A DNA stretch of 64,000 nt from Beta vulgaris subsp. vulgaris (Eukaryota > Streptophyta > Magnoliopsida > Caryophyllales > Amaranthaceae), in the NCBI RefSeq assembly GCF_026745355.1, contig NC_079203.1, positions 40,800,992 through 40,864,991 of the forward strand, given 5' to 3'. Under the pieces are notes generated by a model. That model did no database searches. It was given only the letters and a program-made list of their open reading frames with translations, and was not told where the DNA came from. A program made the position numbers and the translations under genes. Positions 40,013-50,957 of the stretch are shown here, piece by piece. Each line of letters begins with the position of its first letter. Position 1 is the first letter of the stretch.

Positions 40013-41332
40013 ATGGCCAGAAAACATGGAGATGGAAGGAAAAATGCGAGGCCTAGAGGTCCATCTTCGGATTCTCAAGCGCTGAAAACAAAATCGATGG
40101 ATGAAATCCTAGGTGTGAATGCAATCAATTTTGAATTTCAGGAAGAAATCTTGACTCCAAAATCTTCTCTGATGCAATTGAAACAACAATCTGAAATTCG
40201 CCATACTTTTAGCGATTGGCTTGAATCGATTCATCGATCACACAAGACGAATAAGAATCCTGAATCCCGAGGTACGATTCCTATTTTACAGCAATTTGAG
40301 GAAGTAGCATCGGATTTGAATGATCATCAATCATCGATTAAGAATTTGGCTGTAAATTTGAATCACTCTGCTGAAATTGAACAATTGACTGAGAATGTGA
40401 ATAAAACCTTGACTGGAAATGAAGATTTGGTGCGAATTGATGCTACTGATATTCAGGATGAAATTGACTACTTGAATTCTTCAATAGTTTGTTATGTGAT
40501 TGGTGCAAATCCGCCAATTCAAGTGATGGAGGGATACTTTCGGAGAATATGGAAATCTTTCAATATTGATAAAGTTGCCATGATCAAAAAAGGAATGTTC
40601 ATTGTAAGGTTTAATGCTATGGAATCAAGAGATAAGGTACTAGGAGGTACTTATTTCTTTGATCGCAAACCTGTCATAATGAAACCTTGGAGTCCGGATA
40701 TGGATTTTGAGAAGGATGAACTTAGAATCATTCCTATTTGGGTGCAGATCAGAATTGGTTTGAAATTTTGGGGAGAGAAGTCACTATTCAAAATTTTATC
40801 CCAAATTGGACAACCTATGCAGTGTGATGAGGCTACAATTAAAAGAGACAAAGTTCAATATGCCAGAGTCTTAGTCCAGGTAAAGGTTGATCAATCCTTC
40901 CCTAATTCAGTGTTGTTTCTGGATGAGAAAGGAGATAAGCAAGAATGTCCAGTTGTGTATGAATGGAAGCCAAATCAATGCAAAAATTGCTTGAAAGTTG
41001 GACATGATACTCAAGAATGTCGCAATCAAAAGAAACAGCAAAAGTGGGTCAAAAAACCTTCAAAGCTTACTGAAGTGGAAAATATGGAGAATCAGCAATC
41101 CCATATTGATGCAGATGGGTTTCAGAAGGCTTTAAAGCCTATCAAACTGAAGACACACACTATTGCCACCACTAATACTGATAATGCTTTTGACATTTTG
41201 TCAAAGGTAGCAGAGGAGGAGAGCCAGGAGAATGGAGGTGCAACAATAGTGAATGAACTGGTTGTTGGCGAACATGCTGTTCCAATTGAAAATGTTGTGG
41301 GAAGAGGGAACTCTTCCACCAACAATGGATAG
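40013..41332 (+). CDS. LINE C ORF1 protein (DUF4283 and zinc knuckle)
   Basis: 439 residues. The N-terminal third is polar and of unknown fold. A DUF4283-type region spans about residues 150-300 (IVCYVIGANPP, then FIVRFNAMESRDKVL, IWVQIRIGLKFWG). A CCHC zinc knuckle, CKNCLKVGHDTQEC (C-X2-C-X4-H-X4-C), lies near residues 323-336. The tail is acidic and Ser/Asn-rich. Such proteins are thought to bind the element's RNA and form the ribonucleoprotein. The ATG sits in the context GCCATGG, very favourable in plants, and is the first ATG after the inferred 5' end. The stop codon overlaps the ORF2 start. No nucleic-acid-binding RRM is present, in contrast to LINE B. Confidence 0.9.
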   Translation: MARKHGDGRKNARPRGPSSDSQALKTKSMDEILGVNAINFEFQEEILTPKSSLMQLKQQSEIRHTFSDWLESIHRSHKTNKNPESRGTIPILQQFEEVASDLNDHQSSIKNLAVNLNHSAEIEQLTENVNKTLTGNEDLVRIDATDIQDEIDYLNSSIVCYVIGANPPIQVMEGYFRRIWKSFNIDKVAMIKKGMFIVRFNAMESRDKVLGGTYFFDRKPVIMKPWSPDMDFEKDELRIIPIWVQIRIGLKFWGEKSLFKILSQIGQPMQCDEATIKRDKVQYARVLVQVKVDQSFPNSVLFLDEKGDKQECPVVYEWKPNQCKNCLKVGHDTQECRNQKKQQKWVKKPSKLTEVENMENQQSHIDADGFQKALKPIKLKTHTIATTNTDNAFDILSKVAEEESQENGGATIVNELVVGEHAVPIENVVGRGNSSTNNG

Positions 41333-44300
41333 GATCTTATTCTGGAATGTCCGAGGGCTCAACAGTCCTAAGAAGCAGATGGATGTTAGAAACTTCATTC
41401 AACATCATGCTGTAGGGCTGGTTGGACTCTTGGAGACAAAGGTGAAGGCATCCAACCTTGGGAGCCTTTACCAGAATGTGTTTAGAGGGTGGTGTTTTAG
41501 CTCCAATTCTGCATTCCATGATAATGGAAGGATCATTCTAGCTTGGAAACCAGGTGTCTTCTCTGTTAGTATTTTGCAAGGATCTAGTCAAGCCATTCAC
41601 TGTCAGATTAGTCCAGTAAGTGGTCTTCCTTCTTTCTACTGTACTTTCATTTATGGTTTCAATGAGAATGTTAGAAGGAAAGAGCTATGGCAATTCCTAA
41701 AATGTCATAATACAAAGGAGCCATGGATAATTGGAGGGGATATGAATTGTGTGATGAATATGGATGAAAGAATAGGTGCTCTTGTCAGAAGAAATGAAAT
41801 TGAGGACATTAATCAATGTCTTCATGAGTGTAATATGGAGGATGTTAAGGCCTCTGGGAACTTGTTCACTTGGAATAACAAGCAACAAGGAGAGTCTCGA
41901 GTCTTTTCTAAAATTGATCGAGTTATGGCTAATCCTGGGTGGCTATCTCACTATGATAATGCTGAGGTTGGTTTTCTGAATGAAGGTTCCTTTGATCATA
42001 CACCAGCCTTATTGACAGTGTATCCTAGAATACAAGCAGGAAGGAAGCCATTTAGATATTTTACTATGTGGAAGCATCATGATCAATTCCTTTCTAAAGT
42101 GTCTAATGCTTGGCATACTCCTGTAAATGGCACCAAAATGTTCTCTGTTGTTCAGAGATTGAAATTGGTAAAAAAAGAGCTGAAGGAATTGAATAGATTG
42201 GGATTCAATGAGATTCAGGCTGCAGATGCTAAGGCATATCATGATATGCAACAAGCTCAGAGTAGAATGCACTCAAATCCAGGGCATGTTGAGAGTGCTG
42301 ATGCTGAATTACAAGCTTGTGCAACTTATAAACTTCAGCATCAGATATACATTGAATTTCTGAAACAGAAGGCAAAGTTGGAATGGCTTAAGTATGGGGA
42401 TGAAAACTCCTCCCTTTTTCATCAAAGCATCAAGGCCAGAAGGATTCAAAACCAAGTTTATGCTATATATGATAAAGATGGCACTTGGCAAGACACTGAA
42501 GCTGGAGTCAACCAAGCCTTTCTTGATTATTATCAAAAGTTGCTTGGGACTTCTTGTCAAAACAGAAAACATGTTGTGCAGCAAATTGTGCAGAATGGCC
42601 CCTTAGTCTCTGATGCTCACAGGACTAGTCTTAATAGTAGATATACTGCTGCTGAAGTAAAAGAAGCCCTGAAGTCTATTCATGGAGACAAGGCTCCAGG
42701 CCCTGATGGGTTTGGTGCTCACTTTTATAAGGATACATGGAACATTGTGGAAGAGGATGTGATTCAGGCAGTTCTGGATTTCCTCACTACTGGTAAGCTG
42801 CTTAAAGAAATCAACTCAACATCAATTACACTTATTCCTAAAAATAAGTGCCCTACACACGTTGGTGATTTCAGACCTATTTCCTGTTGCAATGTGTTAT
42901 ACAAATGTATAACTAAAGTTTTGAGCAACAGATTGAGCACTATTTTACCTGACATCATAAATGAGAATCAAGGTGGCTTTGTGAAAGACAGGTATATAGT
43001 GCATAATATCCTAATAATTCAGGATATTGTGAAGCACTATGGCAGAAGAAAAGTGAGCCCTAGTTGCCTGATGAAAATAGACTTGCAAAAGGCCTATGAC
43101 ACTGTTGATTGGGATTATTTGGAAGAGATGATGCAGCAGCTTGGCTTCCCTGAAAAATTCACTCATCTAGTGATGACATGTGTGAGAACTCCTACTTTCT
43201 CACTAATGATCAATGGCACCTTGCATGGGCATTTCACTTCACAAAGAGGCTTAAGGCAAGGGGATCCTATCTCCCCCTTGCTTTTTGTTATATGTATGGA
43301 ATACTTAGCTCGAATTCTGAAGCAAGTTGGAGAGCTACCTCAGTTTAAATTCCATCCTCGCTGCAAAGAAATCAAGCTTACACATCTTTGTTTTGCTGAT
43401 GATCTTATAATGTGCTGTAAGGGTGAGTTTATCCCCATCTATCTCATGCTGCAAGCCTTCAAGCTCTTTTCAGATACATCTGGACTTAGAGCTAATGCAC
43501 AGAAGTCATCCTTCTATTGCTGTGGTATGGAAGAGAATGAGATTCAAAGAGTGAAGGATTGCTCCGGTTTTCCTCGAAGTACCTTGCCTTTTAAGTACTT
43601 GGGAGTACCTATATGCTCTAGGAAGATTTCATCATCTCAGTGTGATATTTTGATTGAAAAGATGTCAAGCAGAATCAAAATTTGGAGTTCTCGTAATCTA
43701 TCTTACATGGCTAGAGTGCAGCTGATTAACTCAGTGCTTTTGAGCATTCATCAATATTGGGCACAAGTGTACATACTTCCTAAGAAGGTTCTTCAGGAAA
43801 TTGTGAAGATCTGTAGAGCTTTTCTCTGGAGTGGTCAGGTCTTTACTCACAAGCCTGGACTGATTGCATGGAAGAGCTTGTGTTGCCCAAAAAAATCAGG
43901 AGGCCTAGGTTTCAGAGATGTCTTCATGTGGAACATAGCTAATATGGGTAGGTATGTGTGGGCTATCACAATGAAGAAAGATAGTGCATGGCTTAGATGG
44001 GTTGATGCTGTTTACATCAAAAACTCTGATTGGTGGCAGTATGCACCACAAAAAGGAGCTCCTTGGTCTTGGAAGAAAATTTGTGAAACAAAAGAGAAAT
44101 TGAAGGCTGTTTTAACAATTGATGAATTAAAAGCCATGCCTGTTTACTCTGTCAAGCAGATTTACAACAAACTTGTTCAGCAGCAACAGCAGGTGACCTG
44201 GGCTTCTTTTGTTTGGAATAGGCTTAGTGTCCCTAAGCATCGTTTTATTGCTTGGCTTGCAATACAACACAAGCTGCAAACCACTGAAAAACTAGCCAAG

Positions 44301-44696
44301 ATAGGCTTAAGTGTGAATGATAGCTGTCTCTTATGTGGCAGTCACTCAGAAAATCATGCACATTTATTCTTTGAATGTCACTACAGCAGGAGCTGCCTTC
44401 TGGCCATTAAAAGCTGGTTAACCATTCAGAGTGTTCATACTGATTTGGGAAGGATCCTAAGATGGATCAACAACTGCAAACACTCTCAGTTCAGAAAGAA
44501 AGTATACTATACTGCAGTAGCAGCACTTATATACAAGATATGGCAGAGTAGGAATGGAAGTTTTTGGCTTCATAGAGTACCTGTTATAGGTAGAGAGATT
44601 AGAGATATCCAGTTTGTAATTAAGCAAAGAGTCATGGCTGTTTTACCTGAGAAAATAGCTGCTAGAGACAAAATGTGGATACAAGAGTTAGCTTAG
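41325..44696 (+). CDS. LINE C ORF2 protein: endonuclease and reverse transcriptase
   Basis: 1123 residues, uninterrupted. The AP-like endonuclease spans about residues 1-220: ILFWNVRGLNSPKK, then LLETKV (metal-binding Glu), GGDMNCV, and SFDHTPAL near its end. Reverse transcriptase follows: APGPDGFGAHFYK, DFRPISCCNVLYKC, GGFVKDRYIVHNIL, MKIDLQKAYDTVDW (first catalytic Asp), RGLRQGDPISPLLF and LCFADDLIMCC (catalytic FADD). PFKYLGVPI marks the thumb. The C-terminus has the RT-associated zinc-binding domain, HRFIAWLAIQHKL and CLLCGSHSENHAHLFFEC. All catalytic residues expected for nicking and target-primed reverse transcription are visible. The start MDRILFWN at 41325 is chosen because the endonuclease begins there; an open frame extends upstream within ORF1 but is out of register with the domain. 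Confidence 0.93.
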   Translation: MDRILFWNVRGLNSPKKQMDVRNFIQHHAVGLVGLLETKVKASNLGSLYQNVFRGWCFSSNSAFHDNGRIILAWKPGVFSVSILQGSSQAIHCQISPVSGLPSFYCTFIYGFNENVRRKELWQFLKCHNTKEPWIIGGDMNCVMNMDERIGALVRRNEIEDINQCLHECNMEDVKASGNLFTWNNKQQGESRVFSKIDRVMANPGWLSHYDNAEVGFLNEGSFDHTPALLTVYPRIQAGRKPFRYFTMWKHHDQFLSKVSNAWHTPVNGTKMFSVVQRLKLVKKELKELNRLGFNEIQAADAKAYHDMQQAQSRMHSNPGHVESADAELQACATYKLQHQIYIEFLKQKAKLEWLKYGDENSSLFHQSIKARRIQNQVYAIYDKDGTWQDTEAGVNQAFLDYYQKLLGTSCQNRKHVVQQIVQNGPLVSDAHRTSLNSRYTAAEVKEALKSIHGDKAPGPDGFGAHFYKDTWNIVEEDVIQAVLDFLTTGKLLKEINSTSITLIPKNKCPTHVGDFRPISCCNVLYKCITKVLSNRLSTILPDIINENQGGFVKDRYIVHNILIIQDIVKHYGRRKVSPSCLMKIDLQKAYDTVDWDYLEEMMQQLGFPEKFTHLVMTCVRTPTFSLMINGTLHGHFTSQRGLRQGDPISPLLFVICMEYLARILKQVGELPQFKFHPRCKEIKLTHLCFADDLIMCCKGEFIPIYLMLQAFKLFSDTSGLRANAQKSSFYCCGMEENEIQRVKDCSGFPRSTLPFKYLGVPICSRKISSSQCDILIEKMSSRIKIWSSRNLSYMARVQLINSVLLSIHQYWAQVYILPKKVLQEIVKICRAFLWSGQVFTHKPGLIAWKSLCCPKKSGGLGFRDVFMWNIANMGRYVWAITMKKDSAWLRWVDAVYIKNSDWWQYAPQKGAPWSWKKICETKEKLKAVLTIDELKAMPVYSVKQIYNKLVQQQQQVTWASFVWNRLSVPKHRFIAWLAIQHKLQTTEKLAKIGLSVNDSCLLCGSHSENHAHLFFECHYSRSCLLAIKSWLTIQSVHTDLGRILRWINNCKHSQFRKKVYYTAVAALIYKIWQSRNGSFWLHRVPVIGREIRDIQFVIKQRVMAVLPEKIAARDKMWIQELA

Positions 44697-44818
44697 TCTG
44701 CTTCTCTTAGACTAGCCTTTCCTAGGCTTGTTTGGTTGTAAAGTGAGTGTTTGCATATAATACATCTTACTTACTTAGCAAAAAAAAAAAAAAAAAAAAA
44801 AAATTATAAAGTTTAATA

Positions 44819-45699
44819 TCAGTATTTACATTTTATATTTTTCGTATAACATAGAATAATTTCGTAAATTTAGTTTAATTTGCGAATTTCATAAATCAAA
44901 AATATCATTTTGAAATACCAAATATATCAATTACAAAATTTATAAATTGCAATTTAAAAAATAATCCATAACTAATTTTGAAAAGTAATAAATTGTTGTA
45001 AATACATATGCACATATTATAGGATTATAAGGTATGTGAGTATATCCATAATACTTAGCCATAAATGTCATAAGCTGACGTGGACAAATTTGTAACTCAC
45101 ATTAATTTCTCACTTTAGCTTTTTTTCAAGAAAGCTACCATAAAAACATCCGATTTCACATAATTTGTCCATCTTTTAATAGATTTACAAGTATTTCGGC
45201 CCGGGCGTTGCTCCTGGTTGGTACTGTTTTAGGAACTTGATATGCATTTTTTTTCATTCCCATTAAAATATATTAAGCAAAACTCAACATTTAAAAGGTA
45301 CAAATATAATGACGTGGACACTTAAAGCCTGATTGAAAGTTGGTTGAGATGGTAATTGAGTCATGTATAATAGCAAGAGGTCACGTGTCCAAATCTTGAT
45401 ACAAGCTAATTTTACTTTTGTTAATTGACATGACTTGTATACACATCAGACAATTCTAGTGGAGTAATAGAGGTGCCACATGACGTGTATACATTGTCAC
45501 CCACGCCTTTTAATATATGTATATAGATTTTAAATCTTAAAAGGAACCACATAATTCATACTACTATACTCTCAAGTTTTATTAATCTAAAAATGTGCAG
45601 CTTGTTTTAGCACATAACCTAATTCAGTAATTTCTAGCTTTTAAATGAGCATCTGGATATTCTACAGACAATTACATTGACCTAGCTAGCTAATAACAA
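44819..45699. other. AT-rich intergenic DNA
   Basis: No gene recognised. A GGCCCGGGCGTTGC motif near 45198 is the only GC-rich island. Confidence 0.4.
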
Positions 45700-46264
45700 G
45701 ATTTGGATCACCAACTCAATCTATAAACGGTTTTGATGTGATTTAAATGGGAGGTGATAGCTTGTTCAAAGAGCTTTCCAACGATAGGTCATATGCCCAA
45801 TTTCGTTGAGAAACGAGAAAGTTATGACTGTTTTACGAAGAACTGACAAAACTGTTTCGTCTTGGGCCCGATCGGGCGGATTTCTCCTGACCCGATCGGG
45901 CGGTGTGCCGTTTTGTGCGCTACACGCGTTTTTCGGTATTTTTTTCGTTTTTGAGTTATCTTTTAGGGTTTGTACGGGGTTCCTTATTATTATAAAAGGG
46001 CTTCCTAGTGTTCATTATTATAGACACAACTTATGAAACACTTTTAGCCTCAAGAATTTAGGACTCCTTGTATTATTCTCTCTGATTTTCTCCATTATAG
46101 TGAAGAAGCTTTAATTCCCCCCCTGTGAACGTAGGTCAAATTTGACTGAACCACGTAAATCCTTGTGTTATTTGTTTGTTCATCTTTATTGTTTTCTCAC
46201 CTTTATTATTTCATTAATTTTATGTTCCGCATTAATCAAATTACACAACATCCGATTTCCTAAC
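45700..46264 (+). mobile_element. Probable solo LTR or LTR remnant (copia-like)
   Basis: The stretch resembles a plant LTR. A TATAAAAGGG box at 45991-46000 is followed by a T-rich leader, a GAACGTAGGTCAAATTTGAC block and a terminal CCTAACA at about 46264. Upstream there is a direct repeat CCCGATCGGGCGG (about 45870 and 45892). The left boundary and target duplication could not be fixed, so this is a tentative call. Confidence 0.4.
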
Positions 46265-46305
46265 AAAAATAAATCCTCTTATATCAAAATGAAGCGAAGA
46301 AAGTA

Positions 46306-46569
46306 ATATTTTATCTGTTTAAAAATAGTTGTATCATTTCTAACTTTCACGCATGTGAATGCATGATTTCAACCATTAATATCTTTTAATTATCAATAAG
46401 TAAAGATTATAAAATTTTTTTTTTTAAAAAAAACTATACATCAAATCAAATCTAACAAAATCTCAAATGATTATATTTTTTCTAAAATATAAATTACCAA
46501 ATACAATCTAAATCTAAAATATGGATAGTGTACAAATAAAATGATGCAAATATTTTTAAACGGAAGAAT
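46306..46569. mobile_element. Degenerate Stowaway-like MITE
   Basis: Inverted ends CTGTTTAAAAATAGTTGTATCA (left, from about 46315) and the complement of TGATGCAAATATTTTTAAACGG (right, to about 46563) match imperfectly. The interior contains a TTTCACGCATGTGAATGCA segment similar to one inside the Stowaway at 31122-31380. The extreme ends and TA flanks have decayed. Confidence 0.5.
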
Positions 46570-47538
46570 TATAAAATAAAACCTCTAATGGTGATATACT
46601 ATTCATGGAAGAGCAAGGTTCTTAGTGGATGCTTGTATGGAAGTTTTTCTAAAAGTTGATTTACATTTGCATTCCTTTTGGCTTTTGCCATTCTAAATTG
46701 ATGTAATGATACATTGTACTAAGAAAATTGTATGTCAGCTTGTTTTGCTTGGTAAAGTCAACCATACATTGTAAAGTCAACCATACAATGTAAAGTGTAA
46801 AGTCAACCCTCTTTGCGGAAAATCAAATTGTTAACCAAGATTCATGTGATTTGCTTTTATTTTCCCTCTACCAAGTGGCTGACCCATTCGCTTAGTATTA
46901 GGGTAATCATTAATCATCATGAGATATGCTTGTATGTAATTTATTAATGATTAATTTAGTCTTGATTAGGGTTGAAGGATGTTTTTTCTCCCTTTACATT
47001 TGAGATGAGTATGCTTGTAAATGAGAAGCGGTCAATTTTTTGTTTTTCAAGCATCACCTCTCATGCCTTATGAGTTCTGCATTCCACTCTTTTTAGTTTT
47101 CCCAAGATTTTTTTTGAAGTCAAAAGATTGACTTAAATATATAGTTGACATTGTATATTTCTAACTAAAGTAACCAATTTAGAAAATTAAATAGAGTATT
47201 AATTAAGTAAATGTCAAAATCTGACGAAATGAGCTTAATTAGACATTAGTTATTTTTGAAAAGTCATTTTCAGTTCATAAAAAAATTCTTTTTCTTCTTT
47301 TTTAATCAGTATTATTTAGTTAAAATGTTGTTGGCTAAAAACATGGTCTCCATATATGTTGTGGTCAGCTTCCTTCTTATTTTATTTCCTTATATTTTAA
47401 TCTAATTAATTATATGTTTTATAAAATTAAAGCATTTGCACGTCAAAATGATTTATAACATTAAAGTATTATTTGTAGTAAACGCGCAGATGTACCTGTG
47501 ATATTAGTCATCAGTTTGGTGTAGCATATACAATATAC
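46570..47538. other. AT-rich intergenic DNA
   Basis: No gene recognised. A short direct repeat of GTAAAGTCAACCATACA occurs near 46754-46790. Confidence 0.4.
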
Positions 47539-47540
47539 TA

Positions 47541-47766
47541 CTCCCTTATTTTCAAAATACAAGGCACGCACGATATTCGAGGTTTGACTTTGACAATTTA
47601 TTACTCTTAATCTAAGCTGATATTTTTTTTAAAAATAATGTTATTATAATATTTTTCAAGACGGATCCAACGGTATAATTTTTATATTTTTAAGTATGAG
47701 AGATATTTTTGGTCAAAGTAAATTTTCGTAAAGCGTAAAAATGCGTTATTTTTGAAACGGAGGGAG
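47541..47766. mobile_element. Stowaway MITE
   Basis: A 226-bp element with ends CTCCCTTATTTTCAAAATA and TATTTTTGAAACGGAGGGAG, imperfect inverted repeats flanked by TA at 47539-47540 and 47767-47768. It is older than the Stowaway at 31.1 kb, to judge by its TIR mismatches. Confidence 0.75.
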
Positions 47767-48131
47767 TACCAATAAAGATCATTGAGTTCAATATTATGAC
47801 TTTTTATCTCCCACATGGGAGATCAAGATTCAAATCTTATTGAAGTAAATTTCAATATCGTGGAAAAGGAAGGGTGAGTATTTGTTAGCCCTCTGGTAAG
47901 TAACTCTGTACGAGAACAGTCTTGAAAAAAATGCTTTTTATTAAAGGGTTATCGTGAGGAGGTCAAAAAAAAATTAGGGAAATTCTACATGGTAGCCTCC
48001 TACTTTGGATTTTTCTACTTGGTGGCAGGACAAAAAAAAAATTATATCAAATGACCTCATATTTTGATTAATTATACTTAATGGCCTTAATTTACTTAAA
48101 ACCTAATTAACTCATCATTTAAAGTAATTTT

Positions 48132-48841
48132 TGAAGGATTTTGTCCTCGATCAAGTGTAATAAACTAAATAATATTAGGATAAGTTATGGAGATAATATA
48201 TTCAATAATATTATATGATCACAACGTTTTGCTAGAAGCTAATTGTGGTTCGTTGGACTAATATGATTAGGGCCAACTACTAATATCATTGAGTCCTATG
48301 AGGTCACACAAGTAATGACACTTGGATATTTATCCAAATCCATTTGTGAAATGGGTTGCGCGGTTTGATGATGGATGGGAAGAGTTGTAACTCATGATGA
48401 GTTTATTAGACTCATAATGTATGACATTATGAGGCAAAATAAAGCCTCATGAAACACCTCTTTTGTAACCACCTTATATATTGATATGGGGTTACAAAGG
48501 TGTGCATATACTTTACAACTTCGAGAGTGAAAAATCTGATTTTTCCCTTAGTCTTTTCACACTCATTTTCGGCCCTCACCACAAAAGTAAGAGAGTGCTT
48601 TTCTCTCTTCCGTACTAGCATACGTGGTGATCCAAGTGTTGTTCGTGGACCAACATTAGAGGAACGGCGCTTGACGTTCTAAGGTGATCTCCACTAGAAG
48701 TTTGGTGAAAAGAGGAACATACGCATCAAAGGTATAATTCTATACTAATGTTTGATTCATACTAATTTATGCAATGATCTTGGGATAGATGTACAAGTAT
48801 TTGATACTTGATTTTCCTCATTATGCATCTAAGTTCCTACA
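48132..48841 (+). repeat. Copia 5' LTR (710 bp)
   Basis: It starts TGAAGGATTTTGTCC and ends AAGTTCCTACA. Compared with the 3' LTR it has a few extra bases (ATG near 48396, CCA near 48578 and single bases) and two substitutions. A TTATATATTG stretch near 48473 may be the TATA box. Confidence 0.93.
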
Positions 48842-48842
48842 G

Positions 48843-48851
48843 TGGTATCAG
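48843..48851 (+). other. Primer-binding site, initiator tRNA-Met type
   Basis: TGGTATCAG starts one base after the 5' LTR. This is the complement of the initiator tRNA-Met 3' end used by most copia elements; only the first nine bases match the canonical site. Confidence 0.8.
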
Positions 48852-49189
48852 TTAGCCTATTGCATAGATTAATATGATCATGTTGATGCATGTTTTATTT
48901 CATTTTTTAATTCAATTAAGGGAGGGCTTTATATATGAATTTATTTGCATAATTGATATTATGATATTAATTGATTGGAAACATAAAAATTGGATTTTTA
49001 TGTATATATAAATATATATTATACTCAAACATTGAAATCTCACATCACAAAATATCAGATTTTGTGTGTTAGTGTATGTTTTTTTTTTTTAAAAAAAAAA
49101 AACAAAAATAATATGAACCCTAATTTTTTTTCCCCAAATCAATTTGTTGTAACTTTCATTCAATTATGCACAAGGGTTGATGATAATTG

Positions 49190-49460
49190 AAAGGGAAAGG
49201 GGGAAGGGCCGCCGGAATTCGACCGACATGGTGGCTGGCGTGCCGCCGGACTGTGGCCGGCGTCGTGGTGGCTCGCGCGGCGCGAGCTTCCTGCGTTGGG
49301 CGCTGCTGTTGGCGCGGCTGCTGTTGGCGCGGCCTGCTGCCTGCGCTGCGGTGCTGCCGGTGCTGGTCGCCGTGGCTAGCGACGCGGTGGCAGGTTCTGG
49401 TCGGTGCTGGTGGTCGCGCAGGTGGCCGGCGCTGAGGTGGCAGTGTACACTGCTGCCTTG
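49190..49460 (+). other. GC-rich island in the copia leader
   Basis: About 270 bp are strikingly GC-rich (GCGGCGCGAGC, CTGTTGGCGCGGC words) amid very AT-rich leader sequence. Open frames run on both strands, as expected from base composition, and none shows a known domain. It may be a captured host segment or a GC-rich structural leader. It lies about 1.5 kb upstream of gag. Confidence 0.6.
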
Positions 49461-50957
49461 GCAGCCTGTTTTTATGTTTTTTTCCTTTTTTTTCTTCCTT
49501 TTGAGTATATTCCAATTTGCAAATAAATTAATTAATGGTGATTAATTTTATATTTAAGTCATAATTGAATTAAATAATGAGCTTTAATTTTATTAGTTAA
49601 TTATATGTGATAATTGACTAGTTAATTTTCAAGGGGGTTACTAAGGAGTTAGTAACTATTATTATTTTTTTTATGATGTTAATTACATGTTAGGTTGTTA
49701 GTATTAATAGTTGATTAATTCTTCCATGCCCCTTTTATGTGGTTAGTCATCATGTTAAGTTTTTTTTAATATGATTAAATTATATGTGGTGCCTACAATT
49801 GCTTTAATTTTTCTTTAAGTTTAATATGATTAAATTTGTTAGATTAATATTTTAAAGCCTTTGTGAGACGAAATTCTAATATGATTAAATTTTGTCTTAA
49901 GGTACCAACCATAGGATTTAATGTGTGATTAAATCTTCATGGTGTTTATTTGTTTTAAAGTTGTTAAAACATGATAATTTATTTTAATAGTTGATTAAAA
50001 TGCATGTTTTATATATTTGATATTATGAATGCATGCGGTGACTAGTATGGCCCAAAACTTGGATAGAAAATACGATCTGCGTATCGTTAATGTATTTTTG
50101 TAATCTAAATACGATCTACGCATCGTTGGTATTTTTGTAATATTTTAGTTTATAATTCCAAAAATATTTATTCAAGTATTAATAAGAATAATGGTGATTC
50201 AATCTTATCCTATGAAGCACAAGGATGGAGATCCATGGTGATTCAAAAGGGAGCCTTAAAGAGTAGTCTTTAGGTTTAGGGGCCATACTAGGATCACATT
50301 TTATTTTATGCATTTAAATATTGCTTTTAAATGCTTTCTAAGTTTATTATGCTTGTGATTTAATTATTTAAATGTTCACTAGTAATTAAATCAACATAAT
50401 AATTTACTTAGGTCCCTTAAATAAAATATTGGGTTTTTGCTATTCCAAATAAACACCTACTAAAACTTGATCGTTAGTAATAGGTTCTGCCAAAGCAAAG
50501 TATTACTTTCAATCTTGGGCTAAGTAGAGTAAATTTCCGAAATTTGCAAGTTTAGTTTGGTTTGGCCCAACAAAATCATCAAAACGGTTTTGGATTTTGT
50601 AGCAAAGTTTATGGGTTTTGTGTTTGGGTGACATGCTCTGTCTAGGATTAGGAAGGCTCTCCCCAACGTTGTGGGTAACTTCCTTACCTGGGAGCGTAAT
50701 CACCTTAGCAACACCCATTAACTAAGAGTTAAATGTTGTAATTAGTAAAGGAGTTTACTTACCTTTTAAACTTGGTTTTAAGTTGAGGCCAAAGTCCACT
50801 TATAAATCATGTTTGATAGGATCTTAGAACCACTTGATTCAAAAGGGACACATTAAAATTGGTCAAGTGCATAGCTTTTATTTTAAAGTGTTTAAAATTT
50901 GTTAAAAGCTATTATGATAAACATACTTATACTTTTTGCATCTTCTATGTAGATATC

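Larger units (their letters stand above)
39932..44800 (+). mobile_element. LINE C, full-length L1-type element with both ORFs open
   Basis: The element is flanked by a perfect duplication, ATTATAAAGTTTAATA plus ambiguous leading As (39914-39931 and 44801-44818). It has an 81-bp 5' leader, ORF1, ORF2 overlapping ORF1 by 8 nt, a short 3' UTR ending CTTACTTACTTAGC, and a poly(A) tail of over 20 bases. It lacks an RNase H domain, unlike LINEs A and B, so it belongs to a different lineage. Both reading frames are uninterrupted over 4.7 kb, the duplication is exact and the tail unbroken. All three indicate a very recent insertion and possible competence. Confidence 0.93.

Noticed and set aside
49156..49545. 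GC-rich open frames on both strands in the copia leader
   Set aside because: Overlapping frames on opposite strands reflect composition; no domain is recognisable.
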